A program made the position numbers and the translations under genes. Shown piece after piece: positions 1 to 9,595 of a DNA stretch of 64,000 nucleotides. The notes beneath the pieces are model-generated. The model saw nothing but the letters and a program-made list of their open reading frames with translations. It had not been told where the DNA came from and ran no database searches. The first letter of the stretch is position 1; the number at the start of each line of letters is the position of its first letter. This stretch comes from CAYPIE01 sp964410665 (lineage in GTDB: Bacteria; Planctomycetota; Planctomycetia; Gemmatales; Gemmataceae): NCBI GenBank assembly GCA_964410665.1, contig CAYPIE010000005.1, positions 97,212 to 161,211 on the forward strand, in the 5' to 3' direction.

Positions 1-43
1 CGGGCTGATGCCGCAGATTGTTCCAGGCGAGAGGGACACGCAT
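1..43 (-). CDS. DevC-type ABC exporter permease, N-terminal fragment cut by the window edge
   Basis: Only the first 14 codons are inside the window. Read on the minus strand from the ATG at 43 they give MRVPLAWNNLRHQP. This matches the usual start of DevC permeases, which begin with a short cytoplasmic stretch of the form 'LAWxNLxxQ' before the first membrane helix. The start lies 3 bases past the stop of the adaptor gene upstream, so the two are co-transcribed in the classical devB-devC order. A devA ATPase would be expected further left, outside the window. The identification rests on a very short peptide plus its context. Confidence 0.6.
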   Translation of the reverse strand, partial: MRVPLAWNNLRHQP

Positions 44-46
44 AAG

Positions 47-1282
47 TCAATTGCTCTCCAGAGGCGACAAAGTGACGTTGACCTGGAGATGAAGGTACTG
101 TGCTGCCCGCTCGGCATTGTCTAACTGAATCAGAACATCGGCGACCCGCCGGTCCATATCTTCCACGGGATTCACCGGAAAGACTTCGTTTCGGCCAATA
201 ATTGAGTCGATATGGACCACCCGACCTGTCAAGGTCCTCGAGGGGGATGCGGCCGAGGATAGTCCCTTTTCTGCATCGGCTTGTTCGAGGACCTTGCTAT
301 GGATGCTGGCCTGAACCCCTTTGTCCGCGAACCATTGCCGCAGCAGAGGCAAGTCAGTCTCGTAAACCTCGGCCCGCACCATCACTGGCTCCAGACTCGC
401 CAAGGTAAGAATAGGCTGGGTGCCAACCTGCTCACCAGGCTGGCTATGGATCTGAAGAATGGTACCCGCCCTGGGTGCTTTCAAGGTGGCATTGGCTTGC
501 TGCAATTGTACCAACTCCAGGCTTTTTTGTAGGTAGGTCGTGGGAATTTCGGCGAGTAGACGGGTGAGGTTAGCTTTGGCAGTTTCGAGTTGAAGGTGGG
601 CCGATTGGATGGCAAGGTCGCGGCTCTGCTCCGCTTTGCGGTGCTGAAGTTTCGCCGTCTCCACGGCCGCCTGGGCTTGCTGGACGGCGAAGGCTTGCTG
701 AGCGCGCTGGCGTACCGTCACACCCGATCCAGCGGACTGGAGCCGGCTCAATTCCTGTCGCGCAAAGTCAAGCTTTTGGGTAAGGGCCTCGAGCTGTTGT
801 TGTTGTAACTGCACATCCGTACGTTGGCTGGAGTTGAGTTGTGCAAGACTTGCCTTGGCTTCGGCAATCTGACTCTTGCCATAAGTTTGAGTGGCCTGGG
901 CTTGGCTTTGCGCGGCGTCCAATTGTGCTTGGATCTGGGCCGCCTCGGCCTCGCGCAAGGCATGACTGGCCAAACGAACTAAGTTCTGCCCTTGGTCAAC
1001 CTGATCACCCACTTTCACCAGAATGGTAGCGATGCGGTCACCGGGCGTTCCCGCCAAATTGACCAGTCCCTCGTGGGGCTCGATCCGTCCCAGTGCATTG
1101 ACACGCAACCTCGCCTGGTTGGGAGGTTGCTCGGAGCGGTTTTGAGACCGAGTCGACCATAGACTTACTAGGCTGGGCCGTAACAGCAACATGAGCACTG
1201 CACCGCCGAGGAACGCGAGGACTGCGACCAGGGGCAGAAGGGTTCGAGCCATGCGCTGCATGCTTCGCATCCGCTTGATCAT
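47..1282 (-). CDS. HlyD/DevB-family periplasmic adaptor (membrane fusion protein)
   Basis: Adaptor of a DevBCA-type ABC exporter, anchored in the inner membrane and reaching towards an outer-membrane channel. From the start used here (MIKRM...) there is one N-terminal membrane helix (about residues 10-32). It is followed by a first lipoyl half (GRIEPHEGLVNLAGTPGDRI), a long Gln/Ala-rich coiled-coil hairpin (about 110-250), and the second lipoyl half (TLKAPRAGTILQIHSQPGEQ), then a beta-barrel region. The open frame extends upstream to 1363, so the start is uncertain; I chose the Met just ahead of the basic, membrane-proximal segment. The permease gene follows after 3 bases. DevBCA exports glycolipids in cyanobacteria; the cargo here is unknown. 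Confidence 0.8.
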   Translation of the reverse strand: MIKRMRSMQRMARTLLPLVAVLAFLGGAVLMLLLRPSLVSLWSTRSQNRSEQPPNQARLRVNALGRIEPHEGLVNLAGTPGDRIATILVKVGDQVDQGQNLVRLASHALREAEAAQIQAQLDAAQSQAQATQTYGKSQIAEAKASLAQLNSSQRTDVQLQQQQLEALTQKLDFARQELSRLQSAGSGVTVRQRAQQAFAVQQAQAAVETAKLQHRKAEQSRDLAIQSAHLQLETAKANLTRLLAEIPTTYLQKSLELVQLQQANATLKAPRAGTILQIHSQPGEQVGTQPILTLASLEPVMVRAEVYETDLPLLRQWFADKGVQASIHSKVLEQADAEKGLSSAASPSRTLTGRVVHIDSIIGRNEVFPVNPVEDMDRRVADVLIQLDNAERAAQYLHLQVNVTLSPLESN

Positions 1283-1435
1283 AAGAGGGCTAATCTCCCG
1301 CCTGGAATGTAGGGCCCAGTTACTGCGTGTCACGATCGTACGTAGCCAGGCCAACGCTGACAATCCTATTCAGTTGGCTGGTGGTAAGGATAAAATACAG
1401 TCCTTGTCCAACGACCATACCCTTACGAGGTGGCC

Positions 1436-4400
1436 ATGCGACTGGGAATCGCCCTGAAGCTGAGTCTTGGTGCAATCGCCCTCGTGCTCACCATGACCTG
1501 GGTCACCGGCTATTTATACTATGCCACTGCGCATGATGTGCTGGTCCAACATGAGATCATCGATCTACAGGATGAGACCTCGCTTCGGGCCCGCGAATTG
1601 CAGGCGTCGTTGGAACAACTCCGTGCCGATGCCCTCACGGTGGCTGCCAAGCTTGGCGGGCCATCCGAGCCACCCGTGCATCACGATGCGAACCCAGGCG
1701 ATCGCCAGCTGAATGAACTCAAGTCGCGTTTTCGACGTCATCGCGAAATCGTCGACGTGCGCCTGCTGTACACGAGGCAAGGACAAGTTCGCGAACGCTG
1801 GCGGTTGGCCCAGCCGAAACCGGAAATGCCGCTCGAAGCAATGCCAACGCAGCCGAAGGATTGGAGCGATGACCAGGAATACCAAGCGGCAAAAACCACC
1901 CCTTGGGGTGAGGTATACTGGGGTGAAGTGCAGGTGTCGGCTCACGACACACGCGGCACACCTCGGCAGCGGCTGACCATCCTGGTGCCGGTTCGGTCGC
2001 AGACCCAACCAGACACCTCGGAGACGCTGCGCGTCGAAATCGACTTCAACCAGTTGGTTGCGCGCTTTCATCAGATGCCTCGACATCTGGTCTACCTCAT
2101 CGATGAGCAAGATCGTCTGTTGGTGACTCCGTTCGGCTTGGCTCAAGATGGCACACCACGACGACTTTCAGAGGACGCGTTTCTCCAACCGGTCGTGACC
2201 GAGGCCGAGCGACTGATCGCGGTGATGGACCCGGTTCGTGGGCTGAAAACCGCGCCGCTACCAGCTGAGAAACAACCGCTTGTCAGTGGCAAACACGCGT
2301 TCTGGCTCGTGTCGAGTCAGACGCTGCCTCCACCTGAGGTGTTTGACCGGATGGCACTTGATCGGCAGATGCGTCGACTCCATGTGGAATTTCCCTCGGT
2401 GCGGTTTGGTCGGGTCGATCCACGAGCTAGCCGGATCAACATTTCCTGTCGGGATCGCCACCGCCTCGAGCAGGTCATGCAGAGGATCCGTCCAAAGCTG
2501 AAGCTGACCGAGCAGATGGCTCGGTATGATGAGGTACTACAGTGGAACGAGCCAGTCTACTGTCAACGATTCTCCTTTCAGTATGTGACTTTTACGGTCC
2601 CCGCTGGGACCAATGCGGAACCGAACAACCGCGCCAGACGCTATCGTTTGGTGATGGGGATTGCCCGTGAGGAGATCTCAGACGATATTGCCTCCGCACA
2701 TCAAGGAATTTTGTGGCTGACGATTGCACTGGCCTGTGGCGCTGCGGTGGGTGCCCTGTTTTTCTCATCGATCTTAACCCGCCCGCTAAAACGGATGATT
2801 CACGCCGCGGATCGGCTGGCCCGCGGGGAGACCAAAGACTTACCCTTGCCAATCCATCACAAGGATGAGATCGGCAACTTAGCCCGCGCCTTCGAGCGAA
2901 TGATGACCCAGGTGCAGGAACGGAATGCCGCGTTGGCCGCGAGCGAAGCTCACGTGCGAACACTACTTGATAGTGCAGCCGACGCGATCTTCACTCTCGA
3001 TGCCGACGGTCGATTGGTTTCGTTCAATCGTGCAGCGGTGCGCTTGTTCGGCTATGAAGAAGCCGAAGCACGTGGGAAAAGTTATCGGGAGTTTATTGCC
3101 CAGCCGGAAGAGATCCAGGATTCGCGATTGGGAATCGAACCGGTCGAGTCGTTCGAGCAAACCCTTACCGCCTCGCGCTTACGCCGGGAAGCGGGGGTCC
3201 GGCGTGAGCTCTGGGCGCGGCGGAAGGATGGCACGGTGTTCCCAGCCGAAGTGTCATTAAATGAGGTTCCCCTGTCGGGAAGCGCACACCGGCTCTATGC
3301 AGTGATTCTTCGCGATATTACGGCACGCAAAGAGCAGGAAGAACAGATCCGACTGCTCAACATGGATCTCGAGCGGCGGGTTGCAGAACGAACGGCCGAA
3401 TTAGTTCAGGCCAATCATACCCTCGAACAGGCCCGGGATCTGGCCCTTGAATCGGCCCGCACTAAAGATGCGTTCTTAGCCACGATGAGCCATGAGCTTC
3501 GCACACCTCTGAATGCGATTATTGGCTATTGCGAGTTCCTCCAAGAAGAGTTGCAGACCAATCCTTTGGAAGAGACCTTGGGAGACCTTCAGAAGATTGA
3601 AAGCGCAGGCCGGCACTTGCTAACGCTGATCAATGACATTCTCGACCTGGCCAAGATCGAAGCGGGCAAAATGCAACTCGAGCCTCGGGAGTTTCCCGTC
3701 GCGCCGTTGTTGACCGAACTGCGCGATCTGCTCGCCCCGTTGATGCGAGCCCGGGATAACCGCTTCCAGGTGTACGTTGATCCACACGTTGGAACTATGT
3801 ATGCAGATCGCACCCGAGTCCGCCAGGTGCTCCTCAACCTGTTGAGTAACGCGAACAAATTCACCGAGGCCGGTGAAATCGAGCTGGGCGTGAAACGGGA
3901 GGCACACGACGAACAGCCATGGCTCGTGTTCGCCGTCCGCGACACCGGCAAGGGGATGAAGGAAGCGGAAGTCCAACGACTGTTCACTGCTTTCTACCAG
4001 GCCGATTCAACCAGCACACGCAAACACGAAGGGACTGGTCTTGGTCTGACCATCAGTCGACGTATTTGTAATCTCATGGGTGGTGATATTTCGGTGAAGA
4101 GTACGTTTGGGATCGGTTCGACTTTTACCGTCCGCCTGCCCGCCACCCTTCGCATGCTTCCAGCGCGTGCCAACCCCGAACACTCCCCCGATCCTTCCTT
4201 CCGAGCCGTTCGCGCACCCAGACGCTTTCCGCTGATCCTGGTCGTGGATGATGATGCCGATGTCCGCGATTTAATGACGCGATTTCTACTCCGTGAAGGC
4301 TATCGGGTACGCACGGCGGCCAACGGCGAGGAAGGGGTGAGACTGGCCCGTGAGCTCCATCCGTCGGCGATTACTCTGGACGCGATGATGCCGGGTGTCG

Positions 4401-4972
4401 ATGGCTGGTCGGTGCTAGCTACCTTGAAGTCGGACCCTCAGACTGCGGCAATTCCGATTGTCATGGCGACCATTCTCGATGACCAAACGCGTGGCTTCGC
4501 ACTTGGAGCGAGCGACTACATCACCAAGCCAGTCGACCGAGATCGGTTGCTCCAAGTGCTCGGTCAGCATCTACCAGAACACACCGATCCGATTCTGGTG
4601 GTGGAGGATGATTCGGATACGCGGGAGCTCATCCGAAGGGTGCTCGAGCGTGAGGCGTGGCGGGTCATCGAGGCCAAGGACGGTCAGGCGGCCTTAGAGG
4701 CGGTGGACCGGGAGCGACCAGGGTTAATTCTTCTGGATTTGATGATGCCGACCATGGACGGTTTTACCTTTGCATCCACCTTGCGTCAGCGCGGCGAGCA
4801 TGCCTCCATTCCGATCATTGTGGTGACTGCGGTCGATCTTACTCCCGATGAGCAGATGCGTCTCAATGGTGGGGTACAGCAAATTCTTCAAAAGGGATCC
4901 TACACGCCTGAACTGCTTTTGCAGGAGATACGGATCCGTGTCGAGCAGTTTCTGCGGCAACAGCCTAGTTAG
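1436..4972 (+). CDS. Hybrid sensor histidine kinase (sensor-HAMP-PAS-HisKA-HATPase-REC-REC)
   Basis: Membrane sensor kinase of 1178 residues. A first membrane helix (about 7-29) and a second (about 423-446) bracket a large extracytoplasmic sensor region. Then come HAMP (about 447-500), PAS/PAC (about 503-630), a short coiled coil, and HisKA with the phospho-acceptor His686 in MSHELRTPLN. The HATPase domain has DTGKGM and GTGLGLT boxes. Two receiver domains follow, with Asp982 (LDAMMPGVDGW) and Asp1101 (LDLMMPTMDGF) as likely phosphorylation sites. The ATG at 1436 is preferred over the GTG at 1430 because GAGG at 1427-1430 is then well spaced. A stand-alone receiver and a receiver-cyclase follow directly, so this kinase probably heads a phosphorelay. 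The sensor ligand is unknown. Confidence 0.92.
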   Translation: MRLGIALKLSLGAIALVLTMTWVTGYLYYATAHDVLVQHEIIDLQDETSLRARELQASLEQLRADALTVAAKLGGPSEPPVHHDANPGDRQLNELKSRFRRHREIVDVRLLYTRQGQVRERWRLAQPKPEMPLEAMPTQPKDWSDDQEYQAAKTTPWGEVYWGEVQVSAHDTRGTPRQRLTILVPVRSQTQPDTSETLRVEIDFNQLVARFHQMPRHLVYLIDEQDRLLVTPFGLAQDGTPRRLSEDAFLQPVVTEAERLIAVMDPVRGLKTAPLPAEKQPLVSGKHAFWLVSSQTLPPPEVFDRMALDRQMRRLHVEFPSVRFGRVDPRASRINISCRDRHRLEQVMQRIRPKLKLTEQMARYDEVLQWNEPVYCQRFSFQYVTFTVPAGTNAEPNNRARRYRLVMGIAREEISDDIASAHQGILWLTIALACGAAVGALFFSSILTRPLKRMIHAADRLARGETKDLPLPIHHKDEIGNLARAFERMMTQVQERNAALAASEAHVRTLLDSAADAIFTLDADGRLVSFNRAAVRLFGYEEAEARGKSYREFIAQPEEIQDSRLGIEPVESFEQTLTASRLRREAGVRRELWARRKDGTVFPAEVSLNEVPLSGSAHRLYAVILRDITARKEQEEQIRLLNMDLERRVAERTAELVQANHTLEQARDLALESARTKDAFLATMSHELRTPLNAIIGYCEFLQEELQTNPLEETLGDLQKIESAGRHLLTLINDILDLAKIEAGKMQLEPREFPVAPLLTELRDLLAPLMRARDNRFQVYVDPHVGTMYADRTRVRQVLLNLLSNANKFTEAGEIELGVKREAHDEQPWLVFAVRDTGKGMKEAEVQRLFTAFYQADSTSTRKHEGTGLGLTISRRICNLMGGDISVKSTFGIGSTFTVRLPATLRMLPARANPEHSPDPSFRAVRAPRRFPLILVVDDDADVRDLMTRFLLREGYRVRTAANGEEGVRLARELHPSAITLDAMMPGVDGWSVLATLKSDPQTAAIPIVMATILDDQTRGFALGASDYITKPVDRDRLLQVLGQHLPEHTDPILVVEDDSDTRELIRRVLEREAWRVIEAKDGQAALEAVDRERPGLILLDLMMPTMDGFTFASTLRQRGEHASIPIIVVTAVDLTPDEQMRLNGGVQQILQKGSYTPELLLQEIRIRVEQFLRQQPS

Positions 4973-4984
4973 GAGAGGATGCCG

Positions 4985-5359
4985 ATGCCGAAAATCCTGT
5001 TAGTGGAAGACAACGAAATGAACGTCGACATGCTTTCCCGTCGGTTACGCAAACGAAATTTCGACGTCGTGGTGGCTGTCAACGGGATGGAAGCCTTAAG
5101 CAAAGCTCGCGAGGAACGGCCAGCACTGATTCTCATGGACGTGGAGTTACCCGACATCGACGGCTGGGAAACCACCCGTCGTCTGCGTGCGGATCCTACA
5201 ACCGCGGCCATTCCCATCATCGCCGTGACCGCACATGCGATGGATGCCCACCGCGAACGTTCGCTGGCCGCGGGCTGTACGGAATTTGAGACCAAGCCGA
5301 TCGACTTTGCCCGCCTGACGGCGAAAATCGAGCATCTGCTTCCACCCACGAGCGGTTAG
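4985..5359 (+). CDS. Single-domain response regulator (CheY/DivK-like)
   Basis: A 124-residue stand-alone receiver with no output domain. It has the acidic pair in LLVEDNE near the N-terminus, the phospho-acceptor Asp in LILMDVELPDIDGW, the conserved Thr in AVTAHA and the Lys in FETKPID. It starts just after the hybrid kinase stop. AGGAGAGG at 4971-4978 abuts the ATG at 4979 but is ideally spaced for the ATG at 4985, which is therefore chosen. It is a likely shuttle between the upstream kinase's receivers and another phosphotransfer partner, possibly the DHp-like region of the next protein. The family call is firm; the relay partner is inferred from gene order. Confidence 0.9.
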   Translation: MPKILLVEDNEMNVDMLSRRLRKRNFDVVVAVNGMEALSKAREERPALILMDVELPDIDGWETTRRLRADPTTAAIPIIAVTAHAMDAHRERSLAAGCTEFETKPIDFARLTAKIEHLLPPTSG

Positions 5360-5417
5360 ACGCCCGACGAAGGCGGTCATCAGGCTCTGAAATCAGCATC
5401 GTTCCGGGGACTCCAGC

Positions 5418-6968
5418 ATGCTCCACTGGTTTGAACGGGCACGCCAGGAACTTGATCAGCAGATCCAGGCGACCCGGACCGCCATCGATCAACTGCACCA
5501 GCAGTTACCCGCCACCGCAGCGTCAGAAATTGTCGAAGTCGTCGACCGCCTGCGTCGCGCTGGGAACAAGCTACACACTGAGCTCACAGCGATTCCGGAT
5601 ACCGCCGTGCGCCAGCCTGGGGACTGGCCTCGGTGGCGTCATGAATTACTCAACCCTCCAAATCAAATTATCAACTATTGTGAGTATCTTTTTGAAGATC
5701 TCGTAGAACCATCGCAGTCGAGCCTGGGTGTGGCAATTGACGCGGTTGGCCGGGCTGCTCGTGCGTTGCCCCGTGCGATATTCGCCCTGTTCCCACGCGA
5801 CACACACGAGACTGACGCAACAGCACTTGGATGGCGCGATCCACCGACCCCGATCTCCCAGGACCCCGATCGCCTGCGTGGCAAGTTGTTGGTGGTCGAT
5901 GACCAGGAGCTTGCCCGCGATTCTTTGGCGCGCTGGCTGGTTGCTCAGGGGCATCAGGTGGAGACTGCCCAGGATGGTACCACCGCGTTGGATCAGGTGA
6001 GCCGTGGGGAGTTTGACCTCATCCTGCTGGATGTGGTCATGCCGGGCCTATCGGGTGAGGAGGTCTTAGGCCAGCTAAAACGCGATCCCAGCAGCCATCA
6101 TGTCCCCGTGATCATGATTTCGGCTGTGGATGAACTCGATCGTGTGGTCCGATGTATTGAGATCGGTGCGGAGGACTATCTGCCCAAACCGTTCGAGCGT
6201 GTCTTGCTCGAAGCCCGGATTGGGGCATGTCTGGAGAAGAAGCAATTCCGTGACCGGGAGCGTGTATATCTTCGTCAGCTTGAGTTTGAGAAGGAACGTT
6301 ACAATAACCTCCTCCATCAAATCCTACCTGCTCCCATCGTCGCCGAACTCACGCGTACAGGGCAGGTGTCCGCACGTCGCTATGAGCAAGTCGCGGTATT
6401 GTTTGCCGATGTGGTAGGGTTTACGACCTTTTGTAACGAGCATCCTCCTGAGGAGGTGGTGCAACATCTCCAGATGCTGGTGCGTGCCTTTGAAGAAGTT
6501 GCCGCTCGCGTTGGAGTGCAGAAGATTAAGACGAGCGGGGACTCGTTTATGGCGGCGGCAGGGTTGCTCGAGCCGGTTGCCAATCCGGTCCAAGCGTGTG
6601 TCGAGTGTGGTTTAGAAATGTTCGAGGTTGCCAAGCAAACGCCACCCTATTGGGAACTGCGAATTGGCATTCACGTCGGATCCGTGGTCGCTGGTGTGTT
6701 GGGTAACCGACATGATCTGTTTGATCTTTGGGGAGATACGGTCAACACTGCAGCACGCTTGGAGCAATCCGGGATGCCAAGTCGAATCACTCTCAGCCGG
6801 CTGGCCTGGCAGACGATCGAACATCAAGCGCATGGAATTCCTTTAGGCGAGGTCGATCTTAAGGGGAAGGGCCCAGTGGAAATCGTTTGTTTTCACTCCT
6901 TTCACCAGGATGAGCAGAAGGGCGAGGCTTTGAGCCCGAGGCAGTTGGGTCAGGAGGGCTCGGCCTGA
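5418..6968 (+). CDS. DHp-like / receiver / class III adenylate-guanylate cyclase
   Basis: A soluble protein of 516 residues in three parts. An N-terminal helical region contains a HisKA-like segment around His75 (RHELLNPPNQIINYCEYL). It closely resembles the HisKA motif of the hybrid kinase two genes upstream, but no HATPase domain follows. The second part is a receiver (about 155-275) with Asp205 in LLDVVMPG. The third, after a coiled linker (about 290-320), is a class III cyclase catalytic domain (about 325-500) with FADVVGFT, KTSGDSFMAAAG and LWGDTVNTAARLE. It would make a cyclic nucleotide in response to receiver phosphorylation. Its 3' end overlaps the convergent kinase gene by 19 bases. 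Whether the product is cAMP or cGMP cannot be told by eye. Confidence 0.9.
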   Translation: MLHWFERARQELDQQIQATRTAIDQLHQQLPATAASEIVEVVDRLRRAGNKLHTELTAIPDTAVRQPGDWPRWRHELLNPPNQIINYCEYLFEDLVEPSQSSLGVAIDAVGRAARALPRAIFALFPRDTHETDATALGWRDPPTPISQDPDRLRGKLLVVDDQELARDSLARWLVAQGHQVETAQDGTTALDQVSRGEFDLILLDVVMPGLSGEEVLGQLKRDPSSHHVPVIMISAVDELDRVVRCIEIGAEDYLPKPFERVLLEARIGACLEKKQFRDRERVYLRQLEFEKERYNNLLHQILPAPIVAELTRTGQVSARRYEQVAVLFADVVGFTTFCNEHPPEEVVQHLQMLVRAFEEVAARVGVQKIKTSGDSFMAAAGLLEPVANPVQACVECGLEMFEVAKQTPPYWELRIGIHVGSVVAGVLGNRHDLFDLWGDTVNTAARLEQSGMPSRITLSRLAWQTIEHQAHGIPLGEVDLKGKGPVEIVCFHSFHQDEQKGEALSPRQLGQEGSA

Positions 6969-8668
6969 TGCGTACCCGTCGCGAACCTGAGGCCATGATC
7001 GACTTGCTCAACCGGTGGTTCATAGCGCTCACCCACTCGTTCTGGTACACGGATCAGCGGCTCACGTGGCAGGGGGAGGTCGATCCCTGGAGCGCCGCTC
7101 ACCCAGCGGGGCAGCGCGATGGTAAACGTACTGCCGCGGCCAAGTTCGCTGGTCAAGCCAATCTCTCCCCCGAGCAGCTTGGTTAACTCGCGAACGATCG
7201 ACAATCCCAGACCGCTCCCTCCCTGTTCGCGCGTCATCGGGTTGGCCCCTTGCCGAAACTTGTCAAAAATCGCCTCCCGATCTTCTGGAGCGATGCCGAC
7301 TCCGGTATCCATGACGGTGAGCAAGATCCAGCCGCCTTCGGCCGCGGCCCGTAATTGGACCCGTCCGCCTTCTGGGGTAAATTTGATTGCATTGGAGAGC
7401 AGGTTGACCAGGATTTGTCGCACTTTCACCGGGTCTTGACGTACGGGGGGTAATTCCTCCGGTGCGATCCAGCGTAGGTCGATCCGCTTCTTCTCTGCGA
7501 GCGGACGGAACTGGTTGACCAGCCCCTCACACAACCCGGCCAACGCCAATTCCTCGGGGCGAACTTCCATTTTGCCGGCTTCAATCTTGGCCAGGTCGAG
7601 GATGTCATTGATCAACGCCAGTAGTTCCTGGCCGCTGGTGCGAATATTGACGACCCAGCGCTCCTGCTTGTCCGGCAACGAAGCCGAGAGGAGGACATCG
7701 CTGAAGCCTAAAATATTGTGCAAAGGTGTGCGCAGTTCATGGCTCATCGTGGCGAGAAAATCACTTTTGAGGCGGTTGGACTCATAGAGGGCCATGTTGA
7801 GGCGGGCCAGCTCATCCAGCTTGCGATCGAGATCGCCGTTGAGCTTGCGTTGACTCTCCTGCATGCTGACTAGGTTCCGTAGCATGCGGTTAAAGGCATA
7901 ACTGAGGTCCTCAAACTCATCCCCAGAGTGGATCTCACTACGAACATTCAACTCCCCAGCGGCTATCGCATCACTGACTTCCTTGAGATGCTTGACCGGC
8001 TTGACAATGATATAGCGAACAATCAGATAGCAGCCCGCCATGAGGAGCAGGGCCGTAATCAGGGCCGTGCTGATCAACAACGCACGGTTGACATGGACAC
8101 CACTCTCGATGGCGCTAGTAGACAGGCGAATACTAACAAGACCCATAAGATCCCCGACCTTCAAATCGGGGTATTGCTCCCGATCGGGACCGGCTTGGCG
8201 GTGACACTGGATGCAGGACTCACTCGCGCGGACCGCCCCGTAGTAGTAAAACAATCCCTGGGCGGGAAGTGAGCGAGTTTCCTCGTTTTTGCTGGGGTCA
8301 TTCAGAAACCGGTTGAGGATCCCTCGTTCATCCGAATCGGCTTTGTGCTCGGGTTTCTTGGCATCGGGTTTCAGGAGCTTATAGATGTAGCGACTCTGGT
8401 CCTCGGGCCAGCGCTCCTCGGCCTGGCGCTGAAATTGCTCCATGGCACGGCGCCGCTCGGAGGAGACCAGATGTAATTTGTCGACAAAGGGAGCAAATAG
8501 CAGCCGCCCGGTCATCTCGGTCTGGTCGTAGGCGAGATGCTCGGTTTGCCAGGCGTAAAGCCAAAAGCTCCCCGTGATCAACAGTACCGTCACGCCTCCC
8601 AGCAAAAACCGGCATTTGCGTTCCAGGCTGGTTTCGCCGAGCAATCGTTTGAACGCTCGATAGGACAT
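6950..8668 (-). CDS. Sensor histidine kinase with periplasmic CxxCH (DUF3365-like) domain
   Basis: Membrane histidine kinase of 572 residues. TM1 (about 21-39) and TM2 (about 197-222) enclose a periplasmic domain carrying CIQCH at 152-156, a covalent c-type haem motif. This, with the YYGAVRASESC context, fits the DUF3365/Tll0287-like haem sensor family. HAMP (about 223-275), HisKA (MSHELRTPLHNILG) and a HATPase domain with DTGVGIA and GSGLGLSIV follow. There is no receiver. It begins 12 bases after the mutM stop on the same strand and converges with the cyclase gene. A redox, NO or CO signal is plausible from the haem motif but is inference. Confidence 0.88.
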   Translation of the reverse strand: MSYRAFKRLLGETSLERKCRFLLGGVTVLLITGSFWLYAWQTEHLAYDQTEMTGRLLFAPFVDKLHLVSSERRRAMEQFQRQAEERWPEDQSRYIYKLLKPDAKKPEHKADSDERGILNRFLNDPSKNEETRSLPAQGLFYYYGAVRASESCIQCHRQAGPDREQYPDLKVGDLMGLVSIRLSTSAIESGVHVNRALLISTALITALLLMAGCYLIVRYIIVKPVKHLKEVSDAIAAGELNVRSEIHSGDEFEDLSYAFNRMLRNLVSMQESQRKLNGDLDRKLDELARLNMALYESNRLKSDFLATMSHELRTPLHNILGFSDVLLSASLPDKQERWVVNIRTSGQELLALINDILDLAKIEAGKMEVRPEELALAGLCEGLVNQFRPLAEKKRIDLRWIAPEELPPVRQDPVKVRQILVNLLSNAIKFTPEGGRVQLRAAAEGGWILLTVMDTGVGIAPEDREAIFDKFRQGANPMTREQGGSGLGLSIVRELTKLLGGEIGLTSELGRGSTFTIALPRWVSGAPGIDLPLPREPLIRVPERVGERYEPPVEQVDHGLRFATGTHQAEPS

Positions 8669-8680
8669 GGCTGGGCTCCG

Positions 8681-9508
8681 CTACGCAGAGGGCTGACAGC
8701 GGGGGCAATAGTGGGAAGAGCGACCGGCTAACCGGACCATGGCAATCGCACTGGTTCTGCATCGTGGGCAGGGTGCTCCCGCTTGACCGTAGACACAAAA
8801 CTCGGCCTGATAGCCGCCTTGCAGCCCGGAACCACCAATGTAATTGCGGATCGTGGATCCACGGCAGTCAATGGCCCGGCGGAGCACACGCACTAACGCT
8901 TGCAACAACCGCTCCGCTTGAAGGACTGTCAGCGAAGAGGCACGCATCTCCGGATGCAGTTGTGCCTGAAACAACGCCTCATCGGCGTAAATGTTCCCAA
9001 CACCTGCGATCACCTGCTGGTCGAGTAACACGGCTTTGAGACAACGTTCCGTTCCCGACAAAGCGTTCTGCCAGCCTGCGGGAGTCCAATCAAATGGTTC
9101 GGGACCCAATCGCTGACTCAGAAATCCGTCGAGGCCCTGCTCACTAGCAAACCAAGTCACGCTACCGAATCGACGGATATCTCGGAAGCGGAGTTCCTCG
9201 GCCGCCCCATCCAGAGGAAAAACTAGATGCGTATGTTCCAGTCGCGGCGAGGTGGTTGGGGCTACGGTCAGCTGGCCGGTCATGCCAAGATGCACCAACA
9301 AACGACCGGTCGTCGACAGATCCACGATCAGCCATTTGCCACGCCGACGGATCTCAACGATGCGAGCTCCTACCACCTGGTCGGCCCAACAGGATTGCCA
9401 AGGACGTCGCAAAGGCTGCGGACCGCACCAAACACCGAGCAGATGGCGACCAATCACCACCGCTCGCAAATCGCGCCGTACCGTTTCTACTTCGGGTAAT
9501 TCGGGCAT
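8681..9508 (-). CDS. mutM: Formamidopyrimidine-DNA glycosylase (Fpg/MutM)
   Basis: Base-excision repair enzyme that removes 8-oxoguanine and formamidopyrimidines and nicks the AP site. The start at 9508 gives the obligatory MPELPEVE N-terminus: Pro2 is the Schiff-base nucleophile after Met removal, and Glu3 is catalytic. An upstream in-frame Met at 9568 would bury this end and is rejected. The C-terminal zinc finger is present as FCVYGQAGAPCPRC...YCPRCQ with four Cys. The helix-two-turn-helix region (LLDQQVIAGVGNIYADEALF) is intact. At 275 residues the length is normal. The haem-type kinase gene follows after 12 bases. Confidence 0.96.
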   Translation of the reverse strand: MPELPEVETVRRDLRAVVIGRHLLGVWCGPQPLRRPWQSCWADQVVGARIVEIRRRGKWLIVDLSTTGRLLVHLGMTGQLTVAPTTSPRLEHTHLVFPLDGAAEELRFRDIRRFGSVTWFASEQGLDGFLSQRLGPEPFDWTPAGWQNALSGTERCLKAVLLDQQVIAGVGNIYADEALFQAQLHPEMRASSLTVLQAERLLQALVRVLRRAIDCRGSTIRNYIGGSGLQGGYQAEFCVYGQAGAPCPRCRTSAIAMVRLAGRSSHYCPRCQPSA

Positions 9509-9595
9509 CCTGTCGATTCTTCTACCACAGAGCAGCGGGTCATCCGGAGCAGCCCAAGTCAGACTCACCGAACGCGTTTCGGGGAACCACCAGCA

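Noticed and set aside
1230..1260. tRNA-like GGGTTCGAGCC
   Set aside because: The flanking sequence does not fold into acceptor and anticodon arms and it lies in the 5' end of the adaptor gene.
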